DNA of 64,000 bases from Gammaproteobacteria bacterium (GTDB lineage Bacteria > Pseudomonadota > Gammaproteobacteria > Competibacterales > Competibacteraceae), in assembly GCA_024235135.1 (NCBI GenBank), contig JACKMZ010000001.1:653501-717500 (forward strand), in the 5' to 3' direction. Position numbers and translations under genes: made by a program. This document shows, piece after piece, positions 7,514 to 15,812 of the stretch. Numbering within the stretch: the stretch's first letter is position 1; every line of letters starts with the position of its first letter. The notes beneath the pieces are model-generated. The model made no database searches and was not told the origin of the DNA. It worked only from the letters and a program-made list of their open reading frames with translations.

Positions 7514-8928
7514 TCACGCTCGCTCTGGCCGTGCTTCTGCCGGGGTTGCTCGGCGGGGTCGTTTTGCGCGGCGCCGGCGTATCCAGCCGGTTATTGTGGC
7601 TGGGTTATGGCTATGTGCTGGGCATGCTGTCGATCACCGTGCTGATCCGCTGGGCCGATGGCTTGGGCGTGCCTTTGCGCTTCCCGCTGTTGGCTGGCCT
7701 GGTCGGCGTCCTGGTCATTCTTGGCGCTTGGTGGGGCAAAAGCCGGGTTTCAGGACGCTTCGCCGTGACGATTTTGGCGGGACAGCCGCTGTGGCGGAAG
7801 GTGCTGTTCGGGTTGTTGCTGGCCTGGGTCGCGCTCAGGTTCTACGATCTGGCTTTTGAAATCGTCGAGCGTCCGCTGTATCCCTGGGATGCGTGGACCA
7901 CCTGGGCGGTGCGGGCTCCGGTGTGGTTCGCGTTCAAGTCACTGATTCCCTTTGTCGATGCTTCCCGTTGGCTGAACGCCGATCCAACCCACACCGTTTA
8001 TACCCAGGATGCCTGGCGCTATCCCCCGGCCATCGGCCTGATGCAGCTTTGGATGGCCTTGGCCTACGGTCGTTGGGACGAAGCCGTCAACAATCTCCCC
8101 TGGCTGTTCTGCGCGATGACGTTGGGGTTGGCGTTTTACGGCCAGGCCCGCTTGTGGACCGGAAGACCCCTGTTGAGCCTGGTGTTCACCTATCTGCTGT
8201 TGTCGATGCCCTTGCTCGATACGCATGTGGCCTTGGCCGGTTACGCGGATCTCTGGATGGCGACCACCTACAGCTTGGCGGCGATAGCCCTGTTACAGTG
8301 GCTGCGTGCCCAGGAGACGGGCCAGGGGTTGCTGGCGCTGGTCATGGGGCTGGCTTGCTGTTTGATCAAGGTCGAGGGGGTGGTGTGGATGATGACGCTG
8401 TTGCCCACCGCCCTGTTTGCGTTGACCGCGCGCCGTTATCGGATAGGGCTGGCCGGGGCGGTGATCGTATTGTTCGTGGTTTGGCGCCAGATGGGGGGAT
8501 TCGCCATCCGGTTGCCCGGATTGGGTCTGTTGCAAGTGCGGCCCGATCTCATACAAGCGCCGTATCTGGGCATTTTCAACATCGCCTATCAACCGGTTTG
8601 GGAGCCGTTTATCCAGAACCTGTTCGTGCTGGGTAGCTGGAATCTGTTCTGGTATCTGCTGATCGCGCTGCAACTGGTCGCGTTGCCGAAAATGTTCCGT
8701 GATCTCCGGCTGTTAGCCTATTCCGGCGTGGTGGCGTCCGGTTTGACCTTGTTGTTCGTCCTGTTCTGCCTGACGGAAGCCCGTGAATGGGCGACGAAAT
8801 ACACCAGCATCAATCGCCTGTTCCTGCATATCACGCCCTTGCTGATGTTTTACGCGCTGATCCTGTTCGATGCGTTGAGTCGTACAGATCCCGATACAAG
8901 TGCAGCATCTGCCCCGCCACCTGATTGA
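7510..8928 (+). CDS. polytopic membrane protein, probable GT-C-type glycosyltransferase
   Basis: The start at 7510 overlaps the upstream stop (ATGA), giving 472 residues. About ten or more hydrophobic helices run through the protein, beginning LALAVLLPGLLGG. A loop after the third or fourth helix contains YPWDAWTTWAVRAP, an acidic lumenal loop like that of GT39/GT83 lipid-linked sugar transferases. I infer a periplasm-facing transferase using a polyprenyl-linked sugar, consistent with the DUF2304 and GT2 genes next door. The substrate is unknown. Its last 98 bases overlap the facing GT4 gene. Confidence 0.7.
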   Translation: MITLALAVLLPGLLGGVVLRGAGVSSRLLWLGYGYVLGMLSITVLIRWADGLGVPLRFPLLAGLVGVLVILGAWWGKSRVSGRFAVTILAGQPLWRKVLFGLLLAWVALRFYDLAFEIVERPLYPWDAWTTWAVRAPVWFAFKSLIPFVDASRWLNADPTHTVYTQDAWRYPPAIGLMQLWMALAYGRWDEAVNNLPWLFCAMTLGLAFYGQARLWTGRPLLSLVFTYLLLSMPLLDTHVALAGYADLWMATTYSLAAIALLQWLRAQETGQGLLALVMGLACCLIKVEGVVWMMTLLPTALFALTARRYRIGLAGAVIVLFVVWRQMGGFAIRLPGLGLLQVRPDLIQAPYLGIFNIAYQPVWEPFIQNLFVLGSWNLFWYLLIALQLVALPKMFRDLRLLAYSGVVASGLTLLFVLFCLTEAREWATKYTSINRLFLHITPLLMFYALILFDALSRTDPDTSAASAPPPD

Positions 8929-10036
8929 TATGGAACTGTCGTCCTAAGGCCGCGCCACCGGCTTGCCCGAGCCGAAGACGCAAGCCGGGCTGCTCCTTGA
9001 GCCGTTGGATAGCCGCGCGCAAGGCGGCCGGATCGTTCGGCTCGACCCGCAGGCCATGCCGACCCTGCGCCACGACCCAGCCTACCCCGGACCCGGGGAT
9101 GTCACTGGCGATAACCGGCTTGCCAAAGCGCATGGCTTCCAGCAAGACCAATCCGAAAGCCTCGGTCCGTTCGATGGAAGGCAAGCAGAAGGCATCGCAG
9201 GTCCGCCATAGACCGGCGATCTCCGCGTCGCTCAGATGGCCGGTTAAGGTCACGCGATCCCGAAGGTCCAGCGTGTCGATCAGCTGGTCGAGCGTATCCC
9301 TGCGCTCGCCTTGGCCGACGATCAGCACGTGTAGATCGGTGAGCCCGGACACGGCCCGGATCAACACCTCGAAACCCTTGTAGTAGGTCAGCCGCCCGAT
9401 GGCCAGGAGCTTGAACGGCGCCCGGTTCCATAACGGCGCGATCCGTCCGAGCGTGTCCTCGTCCGGTTCGGGAATGCGCTCGGAATCAATGCCCAGCGGA
9501 ATCACCCGGCAACGTTGACGCCAGCGTTCCAGCGCCAGACTGGATTGCAGATAGGGTGGCGAAGTGACGACGATCGCTTGGCTGGCGGCCAGCAGCCGCT
9601 GTTCCAGTGGACGGTACAAGTGATAGGCCAGGGCCAGACGCCGATCCAGTACAGAGGAAACGACATCCGCGTGCCAGTGGATCACCCAGGGAATGCGCCG
9701 GGCGGCGGGTAGACCCAAGGCCCAGAATGCCGAGGTGTTGGGCATGTGTAGGTGCAGGATGTCCGGCTGGAAATCGCGGATGCAACGCGCCAACCAGAAG
9801 GGAAAGCTGGGACTGATCGGTGCGTACAGCCAGCGCCCGAAGCAGGGAGCCCGGTAGATCAGGGGACTGTGGCCGGGATCGGTGGGGATCTGCCCGCCAA
9901 GATGGCGACGATGATCATGGACCAGAGCCGCCGATGGGATGCCCCTTTGCGTGAGCGAGCCTAACAGGTCGGCGAGAAAATATTCCATGCCGCCCGCGAA
10001 GGGCGGGAAGAATTTACCGATATGCAGAACGCGCAT
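8831..10036 (-). CDS. family 4 glycosyltransferase
   Basis: 401 residues, GT-B fold. The N-terminus MRVLHIGKFFPPFAGGMEYFL is the usual acceptor-side Rossmann domain; HLHMPNTSAFWAL follows. The C-terminal donor domain (Glycos_transf_1) begins near 205 with FKLLAIGRLTYYKGFEVLI and carries the E-x7-E site EAFGLVLLEAMRFGKPV. It transfers a nucleotide-sugar residue with retention, on the cytoplasmic side. It is the last gene of the minus operon GT2-DUF2304-GT4, 24 bases behind the DUF2304 gene. The 3' end overlaps the opposite membrane-protein gene by 98 bases. Confidence 0.88.
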   Translation of the reverse strand: MRVLHIGKFFPPFAGGMEYFLADLLGSLTQRGIPSAALVHDHRRHLGGQIPTDPGHSPLIYRAPCFGRWLYAPISPSFPFWLARCIRDFQPDILHLHMPNTSAFWALGLPAARRIPWVIHWHADVVSSVLDRRLALAYHLYRPLEQRLLAASQAIVVTSPPYLQSSLALERWRQRCRVIPLGIDSERIPEPDEDTLGRIAPLWNRAPFKLLAIGRLTYYKGFEVLIRAVSGLTDLHVLIVGQGERRDTLDQLIDTLDLRDRVTLTGHLSDAEIAGLWRTCDAFCLPSIERTEAFGLVLLEAMRFGKPVIASDIPGSGVGWVVAQGRHGLRVEPNDPAALRAAIQRLKEQPGLRLRLGQAGGAALGRQFHINQVAGQMLHLYRDLYDSTHRTGSARKTSARA

Positions 10037-10060
10037 GATCGATGCGGCGGCGAATGACGC

Positions 10061-10447
10061 TCACCGGAAGGGGCTGTCGTCAGGGTCCGTGGGCGTCGCC
10101 TCATCGCTTTTGGCGGCCAACGCTCGCGCTTCCAGCATGGCCAGGCGTTGCGCCAGACGGCGGATCTTTCTCTCCTGACGGGAGCGTTCCACATCCATGG
10201 TCACCATCTTGATCAGCATCAGCGCCAGCCCCATGACCAGGGCCAGGGCCGGAGGATAACGAACGCCGAAGAACCCGGCCAGCTTGTCGAACCATTGCGG
10301 GAATATGCCCAGAAGCAGGGCCAGCAACGCCATGCCGAGCCACCACAGGGCATAGGGCCCGTGCATGTGGTCGCGGCGGACCAGGAATAGGATACTGCCG
10401 GCGATGACCAAGCCTATGACAGTCGAGGTGAGTTGATAGGTAATCAC
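10061..10447 (-). CDS. DUF2304 family membrane protein
   Basis: 128 residues with three hydrophobic segments (about 6-23, 33-48 and 66-83) and a basic, helical cytoplasmic tail (DVERSRQERKIRRLAQRL). Size, topology and the position directly behind a polyprenyl-phosphate glycosyltransferase gene are typical of DUF2304. Members are thought to assist such transferases, but no activity is established. It starts six bases behind the GT2 stop codon. Confidence 0.8.
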   Translation of the reverse strand: MITYQLTSTVIGLVIAGSILFLVRRDHMHGPYALWWLGMALLALLLGIFPQWFDKLAGFFGVRYPPALALVMGLALMLIKMVTMDVERSRQERKIRRLAQRLAMLEARALAAKSDEATPTDPDDSPFR

Positions 10448-10453
10448 GAATGT

Positions 10454-11200
10454 CTACGGAACGTTGCCGTTGGATGATTTGTTGGGTTTCCCGAAACCGA
10501 CGCGGGCGATGCAGAGCAGGCTGGTCTGAACCATGTACTTCGCGACCACCCACCAGGAGCTAAAGACCCGCGAGATGCCGGTTTTGCGCGCTCCCATGGG
10601 AACGGCCACTTCCACCGTGCGCAGGCCCTTGCGTCTCAGAATCATCAGGACGCCCACGTCCTGATAATCCAGCAGACTGGCTTCTGCGGTGGCCAAAATG
10701 CGCATCGCGGCGAGATTGTAGGCGCGAAAGCCGGACGTGATATCTTCCAAGTGCAGTCCGGTGATCAAGCGGAAATACGACCAGGCCAGGCGCCTGGCGC
10801 GACTGACTCTTTCCGGGCAGGCGCCGATGACCACATCGGCGTTGCCGTTCAGTATGGGTTGCAGCAAGGCGGGGATGTAAGCCGAATCATGCTGGCCGTC
10901 GGCATCCATGGTAATGACGGTTCGATGGCCATGGCGCAGGGCGTAGCGGATGCCGGTTTGCGTCGCGCCCCACGCGCCCAGTTGGAGCGTCAGTGGCAAC
11001 ACCGTGGCGCCCGCGCGACGGGCCGATTGCACCGTACCATCGGTACTGGCGTCGTCGATGACCACGGTTTCGCAATGCAGCCGCGCCAGAACGCCTTGTA
11101 CGACTTCACCCACGGTCAGTTTTTCGTTGTGGGCGGGTATCAGCACGGCTAATCGGGGCGCGGCGGAGTCCGAAGCCTGCGGTTGGTTCAGCGCAGCCAT
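10454..11200 (-). CDS. family 2 glycosyltransferase, polyprenyl-phosphate sugar synthase-like
   Basis: I chose the start at 11200 (MAALNQPQASDS), which puts the first strand LAVLIPAHNEKLTVGEV where the family has it; an upstream extension has no domain. 248 residues: VVIDDASTDGTVQ and ITMDADGQHD (DxD-type metal site) are typical of dolichol/undecaprenyl-phosphate mannosyl or glucosyl synthases, and DITSGFRAYN is the conserved downstream motif. It likely loads a hexose onto undecaprenyl phosphate for a GT-C enzyme such as the product of 7510-8928. It opens the minus operon. Confidence 0.87.
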   Translation of the reverse strand: MAALNQPQASDSAAPRLAVLIPAHNEKLTVGEVVQGVLARLHCETVVIDDASTDGTVQSARRAGATVLPLTLQLGAWGATQTGIRYALRHGHRTVITMDADGQHDSAYIPALLQPILNGNADVVIGACPERVSRARRLAWSYFRLITGLHLEDITSGFRAYNLAAMRILATAEASLLDYQDVGVLMILRRKGLRTVEVAVPMGARKTGISRVFSSWWVVAKYMVQTSLLCIARVGFGKPNKSSNGNVP

Positions 11201-11536
11201 GCCGATTCCAATCCACACCGCGGGTCGACTAGGATCGTGGCCATAGGAATACGAACGGCGCGTTGTCAGCCGCGCAACAGGGGAATGCCATGTCAGCGAA
11301 ATCCTCGTTGTAACTATATGACTATATGATTTTTTTTGAATTAGGCCGTCCATTACCGGCCAAGGCAGCGTCAACCTTAGCACCGACGAGTGCACAAAGC
11401 TATCATCGGCGGCCACGAGGTGGCGGCGGCCGGCCCGTGCGTCAGGCGCAACAGGGTCGAATCGGGGAGGGACGGACGAGAAAGGGGAAGCGATTGTGCG
11501 GGGAGGGCGGCGGATGCGGCGGCCGGGGGGCGGGAC
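11201..11536. other. 336-bp gap between glycan locus and phn genes
   Basis: No convincing gene. An AT-rich patch at 11311-11340 contains two copies of actatatg and a run of eight T; read on the minus strand it gives TATAGT twice and could hold the promoter of the GT2 gene. The half near phnE is very GC-rich and shows no hairpin with a U-run. Confidence 0.5.
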
Positions 11537-12340
11537 TTAGATCACCCACTTGCGTATCCGCTGCGAGAGCACGTCCAGCAGGGTTACGGTGATGATGATA
11601 ATCAGCATCACGGCGCCGGTCTCGGCGAAGTAAAAGCCCCGAATGTATTCCCAGAGCACGACCCCGATGCCGCCCGCCCCCACCATGCCGACCACGGTGG
11701 CGGAACGTACATTGGACTCGAAGCGATACAGGGAATAGGAAATCCACAGCGGCAGCACCTGGGGTATGACGCCGAAGACGATTTCGTGCAGGGCATGGGC
11801 GCCGGTGGCCCGGATACCCTCCAGCGGACGCGGATCGATCGCTTCCACCGCTTCCGAAAACAGCTTGGCCAGAATGCCCGTGGTGTGCACGAACAAGGCC
11901 AAGACTCCGGCAAACGGCCCCAGTCCCACCGCTACGACGAATAGCATCGCGAAGACCATTTCATTAATGGCCCGCGCCGCGTCCATCAGCCGTCTGACCG
12001 GCTGATATACCCACCAGGGAACCAGATTCTCCGAGGACAGGATGCCTAAGGGAATCGAGAAAATGACGGCCAGCACCGTGCCCCAGATGGCGATCTGGAT
12101 GGTCACCGTCATTTCCTTCAAGTACATCTCCCATTCGTGAAAATCAGGCGGGAAGAACTCGCGCGCGAACTCCACCATATTGCCGCGATCGGTCCACAGG
12201 TTCAGCGGTTTCATTTCCGCGCCCTGCCACGACCAGGCCAGGACGGCGAGAATCACGCCCCAACCCAGTACCTGCAGCAAGGTGCGTTTGGGCTCTTTGG
12301 CGGGAAGATCCGTTGGAGTAGCGTCTGAAGCGGTCGACAT
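11537..12340 (-). CDS. phnE: phosphonate ABC transporter permease PhnE
   Basis: 267 residues. One N-terminal hydrophobic helix (about 25-41) is followed by a BPD_transp_1 domain with five more, including AIWGTVLAVIFSIPLGIL and the EAA-type loop IRATGAHALHEIVFGVIPQVLP, which contacts the ATPase. WISYSLYRFESNVRSATVVGMVGAGGIG is shared by PhnE proteins (continuous stretch cited here only in part: NVRSATVVGMVGAGGIG). It forms the inner-membrane channel for phosphonate, phosphite or phosphate esters with PhnC and PhnD. It is last in phnC-phnD-phnE, 113 bases behind phnD with a terminator-like hairpin in between. No C-P lyase genes follow. Confidence 0.9.
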   Translation of the reverse strand: MSTASDATPTDLPAKEPKRTLLQVLGWGVILAVLAWSWQGAEMKPLNLWTDRGNMVEFAREFFPPDFHEWEMYLKEMTVTIQIAIWGTVLAVIFSIPLGILSSENLVPWWVYQPVRRLMDAARAINEMVFAMLFVVAVGLGPFAGVLALFVHTTGILAKLFSEAVEAIDPRPLEGIRATGAHALHEIVFGVIPQVLPLWISYSLYRFESNVRSATVVGMVGAGGIGVVLWEYIRGFYFAETGAVMLIIIITVTLLDVLSQRIRKWVI

Positions 12341-12395
12341 GGCGCAGGGTGGGTTTATTCGCTCGGATGGCGCTTTGAGCGCCGGGCGCCGGCGC

Positions 12396-12432
12396 CAAAA
12401 AGAACCGCCTTGCCGGATTCCGGAAAGGCGGT
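12396..12432 (-). terminator. hairpin with U-run between phnD and phnE
   Basis: On the transcript the arms ACCGCCTT and AAGGCGGT close over an inner CCGG/CCGG stem, followed by TTCTTTTTGG. It sits directly behind the phnD stop, before phnE, so it is probably a partial terminator or 3' end stabiliser of the phnCD message. Confidence 0.7.
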
Positions 12433-12453
12433 CAAGGGTGCAGCCCGGAAGAA

Positions 12454-13446
12454 CTATTGGGCGTCCAGCTTGGCCATCTGTTGATCCAGTTCCGCGAGTT
12501 TGGCGTCGATCTCTTTCAGTTTCGCCTCTTTCTCGGCGGCGGATAACTTGTTGTCGCTTTCGACCTTGGCGCGGCTGCTGAACAAAGCCAGTTGCCGGAT
12601 GGGCAACAGTTGGTCATTGGAGGAAGCTCGGAAGGGAGCCCATTGCAGGTCCGCCAGAATGGTCTTCTCCTTTTCGACGTCGTCGCCCTTGACGCCGTAG
12701 TCCATGAAGAAGGTACGGATCTTCTCCTTGACGTCGTCCGGCAAATTCTTCCGCCAGGCAATCGGATCGGACGGAATCAGCGGCGATTTCCAAAGAATGC
12801 GCAGTTCCTCGTATTTGGCGGGGAAGGTGATTTTGATCCGATCCAGGTTCTCCGTGTTGTTGGTGGCGACGTCGACCTGCTTGTTGGCCACGGCCAGGGC
12901 GTTGGTCTCATGATTGGCGTTGACGACGCGCTTGAACGCCTTTTTGGGGTCGACGCCGTTTTTGGCGAAGACGTAATAGCCGGGCACCAGGAAACCCGAG
13001 GTGGAGTTGGGGTCGCCGTTGCCGAAGCTCAGGTGGGAAGCGTTCTTGAACATATCGTCCAGGGAGTGGAGCGGGCTGTCCTTGTTCACCAGCAATACGG
13101 ACCAGTAACCGGGGTTGCCGCTGACATCCACGGTCTGCGCGAAAATCTCGGCGCCGGCGCGATCCACCGCTTCCATGGCCGATTTGTTGCCGAACCAGGC
13201 CAGTTCAACCTTGTTGAAGCGCATGGCTTCGATGATGCCGGCGTAATCAGGTGCGAAGTAACCGGTTACTTTCATGCCGATTTTCTTTTCCATATCGGCC
13301 AGGAACGGGTCCCAGATTTTTCTCAGGTTCTGCGTGGATTCAGTGGAAATGATGCCGAAGCGAAGTTCCTTGATCTCCTCAGCGGATGCCATACCCAAAA
13401 ACAACGTGGCGCAAGCCGCGAGGGCCAGTGCGATTTTTCGAAACAT
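12454..13446 (-). CDS. phnD: phosphonate ABC transporter substrate-binding protein PhnD
   Basis: 330 residues. Signal peptide 1-22 (ALAACATLFLGMASA). The mature protein is a PhnD/Phosphonate-bd protein: ELRFGIISTESTQNLR at the first strand, GYFAPDYAGIIEAM, ELAWFGNKSAMEAV, and FGNGDPNSTSGFLVPGYY, the loop that holds the phosphonate through serine and threonine. It delivers substrate to PhnE in the periplasm. The last 45 residues (KLSAAEKEAKLKEIDAKL) form a charged coiled-coil tail that ordinary PhnD proteins of this length also sometimes carry. It follows phnC by 73 bases. Confidence 0.9.
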   Translation of the reverse strand: MFRKIALALAACATLFLGMASAEEIKELRFGIISTESTQNLRKIWDPFLADMEKKIGMKVTGYFAPDYAGIIEAMRFNKVELAWFGNKSAMEAVDRAGAEIFAQTVDVSGNPGYWSVLLVNKDSPLHSLDDMFKNASHLSFGNGDPNSTSGFLVPGYYVFAKNGVDPKKAFKRVVNANHETNALAVANKQVDVATNNTENLDRIKITFPAKYEELRILWKSPLIPSDPIAWRKNLPDDVKEKIRTFFMDYGVKGDDVEKEKTILADLQWAPFRASSNDQLLPIRQLALFSSRAKVESDNKLSAAEKEAKLKEIDAKLAELDQQMAKLDAQ

Positions 13447-13519
13447 GAGCGATCTCCTGGGTTGATTGCCAACGGCGAGCGGGACAGGGGGGACCGATGG
13501 GCCGGAGTGGACGGGTGGG

Positions 13520-14386
13520 CTAAATCACCGAATCGGCCGGCTCGGATTGCAGAATGTCGGTGGAGGCGAAAGAGGCCGGGCGGGATGACTCGCTGGAATA
13601 CTCCAGCCGTGGGGCGTCGTCGGTCGATTGCACGGTTCCGTACAGGGTATCGAGCAGTTCGGGCGTCAGCGCATGGCTGGGACCGTCGTAGGTAATGCGG
13701 CCGTCCTTGAGCGCGACGGTGCGCGAGCAGTATTTCAGCGCGTAGTCGACCTGATGCAGCGATACCATCACGGTTTTACCGTCTTCCTGATTGATGCGCG
13801 CCAGCATCTTCATCACCCGCCGGGAGGATTCCGGGTCCAGGGAGGCGATGGGCTCATCGGCCAGGATGATTTCGGCTTCCTGGACCAGGGTTCGGGCAAT
13901 GGCGACACGCTGTTGTTGGCCGCCGGACAGATTCGCGGCCCGTTGCAGCGCCCATTCCGCCATGCCGACACGGGCCAGCGCCTGCATGGCCTGGTGTTTC
14001 TCGCGCCGCGAGAATACCGTGAATACGCCGCGCCAGACGGGAATGCGTCCCAACGTTCCGGCCAAGACATTGGTGAGTACCGACAGGCGGTTGATCAGAT
14101 TGAATTGCTGAAACACCATGCCGATCCGCGCACGCTGTCGGCGTATATTGGAAGACAAGCGGCCGGCCCGCTGGATGTGCCGGTCGAGCACCGTGATTTC
14201 GCCGCCGTCGCGACGGTCGGCCGTCACCAGTCCGGCGATATGGCGCAACAGCGTGGATTTCCCGGAACCGGAGGCTCCGATCAAGGCCACCATTTCACCG
14301 GCTTCCACGGCGAGATCGATGTTGTCCAGGGCTTTACGGTGACCGTAGGTCTTGCTCAACTCGGTAATCCGGATCGCGGATGCCAT
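13520..14386 (-). CDS. phnC: phosphonate ABC transporter ATP-binding protein PhnC
   Basis: The start at 14386 has GAGGGGG seven bases upstream; 288 residues. Walker A GASGSGKSTLLRHIAG, signature LSGGQQQRVAIARTL and Walker B EIILADEPIASLDP are intact, and MVFQQFNLINRLSVLTNVL is the PhnC-type Q-loop. It energises PhnE at the cytoplasmic side. The C-terminal 35 residues are a Ser-rich extension. It is first in a phnC-phnD-phnE operon on the minus strand. Specificity (phosphonate, phosphite or methylphosphonate) cannot be read; no pho-box was sought systematically. Confidence 0.9.
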   Translation of the reverse strand: MASAIRITELSKTYGHRKALDNIDLAVEAGEMVALIGASGSGKSTLLRHIAGLVTADRRDGGEITVLDRHIQRAGRLSSNIRRQRARIGMVFQQFNLINRLSVLTNVLAGTLGRIPVWRGVFTVFSRREKHQAMQALARVGMAEWALQRAANLSGGQQQRVAIARTLVQEAEIILADEPIASLDPESSRRVMKMLARINQEDGKTVMVSLHQVDYALKYCSRTVALKDGRITYDGPSHALTPELLDTLYGTVQSTDDAPRLEYSSESSRPASFASTDILQSEPADSVI

Positions 14387-14454
14387 GCGGGTCCCCCTCA
14401 AATATCCGCCCAATTTTTGTCGAACTTTGTGACTCTCGGATGACGAATGGATGA

Positions 14455-14637
14455 TGGTTTTCTGACGGGATCGATGTCTCCCGCGTGGATTTCAGCCAGC
14501 GCGTACGGGGGGAGCCCTTCTCGCCGGGCTTTCCCGCCGCCGCCGCCGGGCGTATGGTGGTGGAACTGACACAAGATGGCGTGCCGATCTACAATGCCTC
14601 CAACCGGGGTTTCGCCGTGATCGACCCGACCGGGTAG
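14455..14637 (+). pseudogene. coding-like fragment, possible gene remnant
   Basis: In the 408-base gap between phnC and hemB the frame from 14455 to the stop at 14635-14637 reads like real protein (AAAAGRMVVELTQDGVPIYN, then SNRGFAVIDPTG) with GC-rich third positions. An in-frame stop precedes it at 14452 and there is no good start (GTG at 14485 is possible, without ribosome binding site). I do not recognise the family. It may be the 3' end of a decayed gene or a small gene. The rest of the gap shows nothing. Confidence 0.35.
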
Positions 14638-14794
14638 AGCCCGCCGGCCGACTCGGGTCGGTGCGTCATCGGGTATCTTTTCCGTTGAAATATCGAGCGA
14701 TTCGCTTTCCTGGAATGCTTGCCGGTGAGGTCCCATTCGGGGCTTATCCTGGCGGGTAACGGGTAGATGGCTATCAATCAGGAGAATAGGCAAC

Positions 14795-15805
14795 GTGCCC
14801 AAACCGCAGATCACTTCCGCCTCCTTTCCCGCCGCCCGGCCACGGCGCTTGCGCCGGGACGAATTCAGCCGCCGTTTGACGAGGGAAAACCGGCTCACCG
14901 TCGACGATTTGATTCAGCCGTTCTTCGTCATCGAAGGGCACGGTCGGCGCGAGAAGATTCCTTCCATGCCGGGTATCGAACGGGTGAGCATCGACGAATT
15001 GTTGCGCGACGCCGAACGCTTGCTCGGGCTGGGCGTGCCAGCGTTGGCCCTGTTCCCGGTCACGTCGCCGGACGCGAAATCCGCCGATGCCCGCGAAGCC
15101 TACAATCCCGAGGGCTTGGCGCAACGCGCGGTCAGCGCCCTGAAGCGGCATTTTCCGGAACTGGGCGTGATCACCGACGTGGCCCTGGACCCGTTTACCA
15201 GTCATGGTCAGGATGGACTGGTCGACGACAGCGGTTACGTGATGAACGACGAAACCGTCGCCGTGCTGGTGCGCCAGGCGCTGTCGCATGCCCAGGCCGG
15301 GGCCGACATCGTGGCGCCGTCCGATATGATGGACGGCCGCATCCACGCCATCCGCACGGCCCTGGAAGCGGAAGGCCATATCCACACCCGTATACTGGCC
15401 TATTCGGCCAAGTACGCCTCCCACTTTTATGGCCCGTTTCGCGATGCCGTGGGCTCCGCCGCCAATTTGGGGGGCGGCAACAAGTACAGTTACCAGATGG
15501 ACCCGGCCAACAGTGACGAAGCTTTGCGGGAAGTCGCTTTGGATCTGGCCGAAGGGGCGGACATGGTCATGGTCAAGCCGGGTATGCCCTACCTCGACAT
15601 CGTGCGCCGGGTCAAAGACCAGTTCGCGGTGCCGACCCTGGTTTATCAGGTCAGCGGTGAATACGCCATGCTCATGGCCGCGAGCCAGAATGGCTGGCTG
15701 GATGAACGCGCGGTGATTCTGGAATCCCTGCTGGCGATCAAGCGGGCGGGCGCGGACGCCATTTTGAGTTATTTCTCCGGCCGGGTTGCCGGCTGGTTGC
15801 GGTAG
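14795..15805 (+). CDS. hemB: porphobilinogen synthase (delta-aminolevulinate dehydratase)
   Basis: 336 residues, starting with GTG behind AGGAG (14780-14784). HemB condenses two 5-aminolevulinate molecules to porphobilinogen, the second committed step of haem synthesis, in the cytoplasm. The Schiff-base lysines are Lys206 (ILAYSAKYASHFYG) and Lys261 (MVMVKPGMPYLD). The metal-site region reads DVALDPFTSHGQDG with Asp128 and Asp132 in place of the cysteines of zinc enzymes, so it is the magnesium-type found in Pseudomonas. Eight bases separate it from aroE. Confidence 0.96.
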   Translation: MPKPQITSASFPAARPRRLRRDEFSRRLTRENRLTVDDLIQPFFVIEGHGRREKIPSMPGIERVSIDELLRDAERLLGLGVPALALFPVTSPDAKSADAREAYNPEGLAQRAVSALKRHFPELGVITDVALDPFTSHGQDGLVDDSGYVMNDETVAVLVRQALSHAQAGADIVAPSDMMDGRIHAIRTALEAEGHIHTRILAYSAKYASHFYGPFRDAVGSAANLGGGNKYSYQMDPANSDEALREVALDLAEGADMVMVKPGMPYLDIVRRVKDQFAVPTLVYQVSGEYAMLMAASQNGWLDERAVILESLLAIKRAGADAILSYFSGRVAGWLR

Positions 15806-15812
15806 GCGGACG

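Noticed and set aside
11390..11944. 184-residue plus-strand ORF across phnE
   Set aside because: Antisense to a well-supported permease gene; composition of a shadow frame.
14398..14898. 166-residue minus-strand ORF over the hemB start
   Set aside because: It runs antisense into hemB, has no recognisable domain and its composition fits a shadow frame.
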